A stretch of DNA of 64,000 nt from Clostridia bacterium (GTDB lineage: Bacteria > Bacillota > Clostridia > Christensenellales > Aristaeellaceae): contig JAFRNK010000029.1 in NCBI GenBank assembly GCA_017430225.1, positions 1 to 64,000 of the forward strand, given 5' to 3'. Made by a program: the position numbers and the translations under genes. Position 1 is the first letter of the stretch; each line of letters opens with the position of its first letter. This document shows, in pieces, positions 59,945-64,000 of this stretch. The notes under the pieces are model-generated. The model was not told where the DNA came from. It ran no database searches and saw only the letters and a list, made by a program, of their open reading frames with translations.

Positions 59945-61378
59945 TTATCCCATGCCGACTGCTGACATGAGTACTCTGCCTGTTTCCAGTGCCTCCTGCG
60001 CCGCTTCAGGCGCGGCGGTGACAATGAACTGCGCTAGCAGCGACAGCATCAGGCTCGCCAGCAGCAGGATAATTGCGCCGCCCAGGCGGGATGAAATCTG
60101 CGCGAAGGGCATCAGTTCCATACGGTCTGCAGCAGACAATACAGCTACGTCGCCCGTGCCGCCCATGTTGCTCATGCACAGACCGGCGGTGACGCCTGCT
60201 TCAAATGGATAGAAGCCAACGAGACGTCCAATGAAGGCTGCACCGAAAAATGCACCGATGCATGTGGCGGCACACAGGAGCAGGTAAGTGAGAGAAAAAC
60301 TGGAAACTACGGTAGCGATATCCAGGTAGCAGATACCAATACCGATCAAAAGCATGTTGGTCAGGTTTTTCATCACGAATTGGAACCACTGATAGCACGC
60401 AATTTCGATGCGTTCGGGGATGATGTTGGTAATTTTGCAAATAGCAACAGTAATGATCATCCACGCATAAGCGTGAATCGTGATTCCTGTGCCCAGGGAG
60501 TTCCAGATTCCCTGAAGAATGAAACCCCAGGAGAAGAACGCACCGGAGACCAGCAGGCCGACGCCCATGTTTTTCAGGTCAATGTTTTCGCGTTTCTGCT
60601 GCATTTCGGGGCTGATTTCCAGTTCTTTGGGATCCATGTGGCCTGCTTTCATCAGTTGGCCGCTGCCATTCATCTTACCTTTGATGACCTTTACCAGGAT
60701 ACCGGCCATCACGATTGATACAGCGTTGCCGATGGCAACTGCAGGTGTCATAATGGACAGCGCTTCTGCGGCGCTCATGGAAGAACTTGCTTCGAAAATC
60801 TTGGAAAGCGGGGTGGCGCCGGCACCCATACCGCCGCCCATAATAGGCAGAGCAATCAGGAGCAGCGCGTTCATTACGGGATAACCCATCAGTGCGGCAA
60901 CGCCCATGCACAGGCCGAATGCCAGGATCAGACCGCCAAAGATGGCCGGGAAGTAGCGCGCAGCAGCCTTCACCAGCAGCTTACGGTTCATGCCCAGTAT
61001 GGAGCCTGTAATCAGAGCTGCGATATACCAATCCAGGAAGCCGCCCGTTGTCTTGAAGAATGTGCCGATGTTGCCGATCAGATCAAGCTTGCCCAACGGC
61101 AGAGCGGTGTCTGGGCCGGGGATAATACCAAAGTAGACCAGAAGGCCGGAACCAAAGATACACACGATGGCACCGCCGCCCAGAAAGTCTTTGATGATCG
61201 GGGTATGGTCGCCGATCCAACCCAGGATCTCGCCCAGCACCATCATGAACAGGAAACAGCCAGCCATGCCCTTGGGCAGAACGCCCAGGTATGTGGCTGC
61301 CAGGGTTACGACGGTGATTACAAGGAAAATCGGCCAAGGAAGGGTGAAGAAGGTTAATGGCTTTTTTTGGTTGCTCAT
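59945..61378 (-). CDS. 2-hydroxycarboxylate (malate/citrate) transporter
   Basis: 477 aa, 2HCT family (CitS, CitP, MaeN, MleP). Eleven-helix membrane protein with the two family GGxG loops, LPIMGGGMGAGATPLSKIF and LCMSNMGGTGDVAVLSAADRM. It exchanges or symports malate, citrate or lactate. The malic enzyme gene lies 144 nt upstream in the same orientation, so together they take up malate and decarboxylate it to pyruvate. Confidence 0.93.
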   Translation of the reverse strand: MSNQKKPLTFFTLPWPIFLVITVVTLAATYLGVLPKGMAGCFLFMMVLGEILGWIGDHTPIIKDFLGGGAIVCIFGSGLLVYFGIIPGPDTALPLGKLDLIGNIGTFFKTTGGFLDWYIAALITGSILGMNRKLLVKAAARYFPAIFGGLILAFGLCMGVAALMGYPVMNALLLIALPIMGGGMGAGATPLSKIFEASSSMSAAEALSIMTPAVAIGNAVSIVMAGILVKVIKGKMNGSGQLMKAGHMDPKELEISPEMQQKRENIDLKNMGVGLLVSGAFFSWGFILQGIWNSLGTGITIHAYAWMIITVAICKITNIIPERIEIACYQWFQFVMKNLTNMLLIGIGICYLDIATVVSSFSLTYLLLCAATCIGAFFGAAFIGRLVGFYPFEAGVTAGLCMSNMGGTGDVAVLSAADRMELMPFAQISSRLGGAIILLLASLMLSLLAQFIVTAAPEAAQEALETGRVLMSAVGMG

Positions 61379-61521
61379 GGTTTTATCTCCATTTCTTCTT
61401 ATTTCTTTCCATTGTTCAGGTTATTTAAACTGGGCTCCGGACCGGACGTTTGCATGACACATCATACACTCCTTGGTATCCGCTTATAAAGTCCCGTATA
61501 TCCGGAGCCGGGCGTAAAGAA

Positions 61522-62691
61522 TTATAATCTTGCAACGCCGCTGTCCCTTGCGGCCTTGGCTACGGCAGCTGCTACAGCGGGCCCGATGCGCTTGTCGAAA
61601 GCCATTGGAAGAATGTACTGTGCGGTCAGTTCTTCGGGAGCAACCAGATCAGCCAGGGCGTGCGAGGCGGCCTGTTTCATTTCTTCATTGATATCGCGCG
61701 CGCGGACGTCGAGAGCGCCGCGGAACAAGCCGGGGAAGCACATAACGTTGTTGATTTGGTTAGGATGGTCGCTGCGGCCGGTGCCCACTACAGCAGCTCC
61801 CGCTTCTAGTGCTTCGTCTGGCTCAATTTCGGGTACGGGGTTGGCCATGGGGAATACGATGGCGTCCTTCGCCATGGACTGTACCATTTCCTTGCTGACG
61901 ATGTGCGGTGCGCTGACACCGATAAACACATCTGCGCCTTTCATGGCGTCTGACAGTTTGCCGGAGAGCTTTTCAGGGTTCGTGACTTTCGCCATTTCCT
62001 CCTGAGCGGGGTTCATCGGTTCACCTTCGCACAGGATGCCGAAACGATCTACCATCTTGAGGTGTTTGACGCCCAGATTGATCAGATGCTTACCGATCGC
62101 GATGCCTGCACTACCTGCGCCGTTGATGACGACTTTGGCTTCGCCGATATCTTTTTTGACCACACGCAGAGCATTGATCAGCGCTGCTCCAACAACTACC
62201 GCAGTGCCGTGCTGGTCATCATGGAAAACGGGAATATCACAGAGTTCCTTAAGCTTGCGTTCAATCTCAAAGCACCGCGGTGCCGCGATATCTTCCAGAT
62301 TGATGCCGCCGAAGGAACCGGAAATCAGATACACCGTGCGCACGATTTCGTCCACGTCCTTGCTACGCACGCAGATAGGGAAAGCGTCTACGTTGCCGAA
62401 AGCTTTGAACAAGGCGCACTTGCCTTCCATGACCGGCATACCTGCTTCAGGACCGATGTCGCCCAGTCCAAGCACGGCGGTGCCGTCCGTGATGACGGCG
62501 ACCAGGTTGTGCCGGCGGGTCAGGGTGAAGGACTTGTTGTAGTCCTTCTGGATTTCCAGACAGGGTTGTGCGACACCGGGGGTGTAAGCCAGAGACAGAT
62601 CGTCTTTGTTTTTTACAGGAACGCGAGATACAACTTCGATCTTGCCTTGCCATTCACCATGCAAACGTAGCGATTCTTCCATGTAATTCAA
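61522..62691 (-). CDS. NAD-dependent malic enzyme
   Basis: 389 aa, short bacterial malic enzyme. Oxidatively decarboxylates malate to pyruvate and CO2. Motifs: RVPVKNKDDLSLAYTPGVA, metal-site VFHDDQHGTAVVVGAAL, Rossmann VINGAGSAGIAIGK and late PVPEIEPDEALEAGA. I chose the TTG at 62691 (NYMEESL follows), because GAGGAGG sits 8 nt away; a GTG at 62700 abuts the RBS and the ATG at 62682 is too far. The promoter at 62727-62755 is good. Confidence 0.94.
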   Translation of the reverse strand: MNYMEESLRLHGEWQGKIEVVSRVPVKNKDDLSLAYTPGVAQPCLEIQKDYNKSFTLTRRHNLVAVITDGTAVLGLGDIGPEAGMPVMEGKCALFKAFGNVDAFPICVRSKDVDEIVRTVYLISGSFGGINLEDIAAPRCFEIERKLKELCDIPVFHDDQHGTAVVVGAALINALRVVKKDIGEAKVVINGAGSAGIAIGKHLINLGVKHLKMVDRFGILCEGEPMNPAQEEMAKVTNPEKLSGKLSDAMKGADVFIGVSAPHIVSKEMVQSMAKDAIVFPMANPVPEIEPDEALEAGAAVVGTGRSDHPNQINNVMCFPGLFRGALDVRARDINEEMKQAASHALADLVAPEELTAQYILPMAFDKRIGPAVAAAVAKAARDSGVARL

Positions 62692-62726
62692 TTGGAGCAC
62701 CTCCTCAGTATTATTGATTTGATATG

Positions 62727-62755
62727 ATTATACATGTTTCTTATGGAAAAATCAA
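62727..62755 (-). promoter_or_regulatory. Promoter of the malic enzyme gene
   Basis: On the minus strand TTGATT (62750-62755), 17 nt, TATAAT (62727-62732). Confidence 0.78.
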
Positions 62756-63124
62756 TGCCGATTAGTTCGAAAAGCAATTTGTATAAAGAAAATCCAGGAT
62801 TGAATATGTATCATATATAAGGAAGTAATTGGTCAAACAATTAACAGTAATGTCTGATGAAACCATTTCATTAGTGAATGCGTCCTGTAAAACGCCATAT
62901 ATCGATACATATTATTCGCTGGTTGCTGGGTATTAGGAACTGGTTATCCTGCTTTGCCAGGTGTGCCTTGCGGTCGATGTGATGGCGGATTTATCCAATA
63001 TTTCCTATACCGAAGGAATGTCTGCTGATTGATACCTGTGTGTATGAAAAACCTTTACATTACTTCGTCAACTTTTCGACGGTATCAAAACTGATTATGT
63101 GATTTTTGAATGTTGAGATTTAGA
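62756..63124. other. Non-coding stretch without recognised features
   Basis: About 370 bp, mixed composition. No ORF above 30 codons with an RBS, no tRNA and no recognised riboswitch. It may be gene remains or a leader for a plus-strand transcript ending at 63247. Confidence 0.5.
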
Positions 63125-63193
63125 ATGACACGCTCAGAATGCGTTCTTCTGATCGGCGTCATCATGGGTAAATCCAAGAAGGCCGCAGCATAA
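63125..63193 (+). CDS. Possible 22-aa small protein before a terminator
   Basis: ATG to TAA encodes MTRSECVLLIGVIMGKSKKA plus two Ala: a short hydrophobic stretch followed by lysines, like very small membrane peptides. No strong RBS is visible. It ends 16 nt before a strong terminator, which argues for a short plus-strand transcript, coding or not. Confidence 0.3.
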   Translation: MTRSECVLLIGVIMGKSKKAAA

Positions 63194-63208
63194 GATCTGC
63201 AAATCGCA

Positions 63209-63247
63209 AAGACCGTGTGTCCCTGGATACGGGATGCACGGTCTTTT
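63209..63247 (+). terminator. Rho-independent terminator of an unassigned short transcript
   Basis: AAGACCGTG and CACGGTCTT (63209-63217 and 63236-63244) form the outer stem with an inner TCCC/GGGA, followed by seven or more T. Confidence 0.87.
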
Positions 63248-63416
63248 TTTGTCCTGGATTCCGCAATTTCAAGATATGCCGTGCGTGTTTTATAAATATT
63301 TAATATTTGGGAATAATGAATGTAAACAAATTATAAAAATAACATAAATAAGTGCATCAATGAGTTATACATAATAAATTCGTAATAATATTGCAATAAA
63401 ATAGAAATATAAATAC

Positions 63417-63477
63417 GAAAACCCCGGTTTTCCGCGTACGAATCAATCGGCAGAATGCGTATCGGCGGAGGTTTTTT
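63417..63477 (+). terminator. Second terminator-like hairpin
   Basis: AAAACC/GGTTTT, CCGC/GCGG and GTACG/CGTAT segments fold with small bulges and end in TTTTTTG. The 110 bp before it are extremely AT-rich (63290-63415). Confidence 0.48.
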
Positions 63478-63508
63478 GATCAATGGTTGCCCTGAAGGGC
63501 CGCGACAC

Positions 63509-63537
63509 TTGCAGTGCCAGTGAAAAACAGCTATACT
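63509..63537 (+). promoter_or_regulatory. Probable promoter of the ABC ATPase gene
   Basis: TTGCAG (63509-63514), 17 nt, TATACT (63532-63537). The leader contains a TTCCGGG/CCCGGAA hairpin (63545-63578). Confidence 0.58.
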
Positions 63538-63610
63538 GTAATCGTTCCGGGGGCGAGCGCGCGATTGCAGGCCCGGAAAAACGAACATGTCAGCAATTTG
63601 GGAGGACACC

Positions 63611-64000
63611 ATGATTGAGCTTCTGAATGTATCCAAGGCATATGCGAAGAATGGAAAGAAAGCCGTTGACGGACTGACGCTGAACATCAAAGGCGGAGAG
63701 CTGTACGGATTCATCGGCCCGAACGGCGCCGGTAAGACGACGACCATCAAGCTGATGACAGGCATCCTGACGCCCGACGAAGGAACAGTCACCATGGCGG
63801 GCCATTCGATGGCGCAGGAAAGACTCGAAGCGCAGCGCCTGATCGGCTTTGTACCTGACGGAAACGACCTGTACGACCGCCTGACCGGGCTGGAGTACCT
63901 CAATTTCATGGCGGATATCTATCAGGTCAGCGCCGCTGACCGCAAAGCGCACATTGAAAAGTACCTGGACATCTTTGATCTGAAGGATGCCGTCGGCAAC
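63611..64000 (+). CDS. ABC transporter ATP-binding protein, N-terminal part (3' truncated by window)
   Basis: The first 130 codons of a nucleotide-binding domain of the drug/antibiotic exporter (CcmA/DRA-type) class: MIELLNVSKAYAKNGKKAVDG, Walker A GPNGAGKTTTIKLM, Q-loop region GFVPDGNDLYDRLTGLEYL. The aligned Q-loop position reads PDGNDLYD, without the usual Gln, as often in this class. GGGAGGAC precedes ATG 63611. Membrane partner genes should follow outside the window. Confidence 0.92.
   Translation, partial: MIELLNVSKAYAKNGKKAVDGLTLNIKGGELYGFIGPNGAGKTTTIKLMTGILTPDEGTVTMAGHSMAQERLEAQRLIGFVPDGNDLYDRLTGLEYLNFMADIYQVSAADRKAHIEKYLDIFDLKDAVGN

Overview
The window looks like a chromosomal segment of a Gram-positive, high-GC member of the Clostridia (Bacillota), perhaps near Christensenellales; the order is inferred, not proven. 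The signs are DUF1934 and DUF896 proteins, a Y-family polymerase paired with YolD, a TPP riboswitch with ThiT, Ktr-type potassium uptake next to KdpDE-like regulators, BspA-type leucine-rich repeat proteins, many secreted SH3b proteins, and no outer-membrane genes. Strong Shine-Dalgarno sequences and TTGACA/TATAAT-type promoters fit this. No tRNA, rRNA, CRISPR array, insertion sequence or prophage was found.

Layout. 1-620: 3' end of clpB with a terminator. 790-5550: envelope cluster (degenerate M1-peptidase-like protein, GT2-GtrA fusion, phosphodiester glycosidase family, Lgt-like protein, DUF896). 5681-9220: ECF sigma factor and probable anti-sigma factor, DUF1934, unknown, MBL hydrolase, flavin-type PNPOx-fold protein. 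9217-11990: divergent promoters serving two small membrane proteins (-) and two SH3b secreted proteins (+). 12046-14006: Y-family polymerase and YolD. 14073-16100: AT-richer secreted CAP/Ig/LRR protein. 16139-18075: a self-contained TPP-riboswitch operon of thiT and an amidohydrolase. 18155-20996: CbbX-like AAA ATPase and pyruvate kinase. 21083-26248 (-): four secreted or membrane proteins. 26342-30138 (-): GDPD, glycyl-tRNA synthetase, GNAT acetyltransferase, DUF134-NifX fusion.

30370-38109 (+): aminotransferase, then a five-gene oligopeptide ABC importer whose OppC-like permease carries an extracytoplasmic SH3b-like insert and whose binding protein lacks a lipobox. 38249-39343: alanine racemase bracketed by short repeats. 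39454-41315 (-): P-loop kinase, DUF3795 and YfbR-like HD hydrolase. 41425-46223 (-): TrkH, TrkA, a possible 46-aa membrane protein, a KdpD-like kinase without the KdpD N-terminal domain, and KdpE. 46462-51711 (+): proA, an asymmetric heterodimeric ABC exporter and a DUF3784 protein. 51794-58727 (-): MacAB-like operon with three adaptor-like proteins and a proline-rich surface protein. 59014-62691 (-): malic enzyme, 2-hydroxycarboxylate transporter, an unknown protein and a STAS protein. 62692-63610 is mostly non-coding, followed by a truncated ABC ATPase gene.

The most interesting candidates are the uncharacterised amidohydrolase under TPP-riboswitch control, the SH3b insert in the peptide permease combined with an unlipidated binding protein, the MacAB-like operon with duplicated secreted adaptors, the peptidase-like protein that lost its zinc site, and the DUF134-NifX fusion with two matching palindromes over its own promoter.
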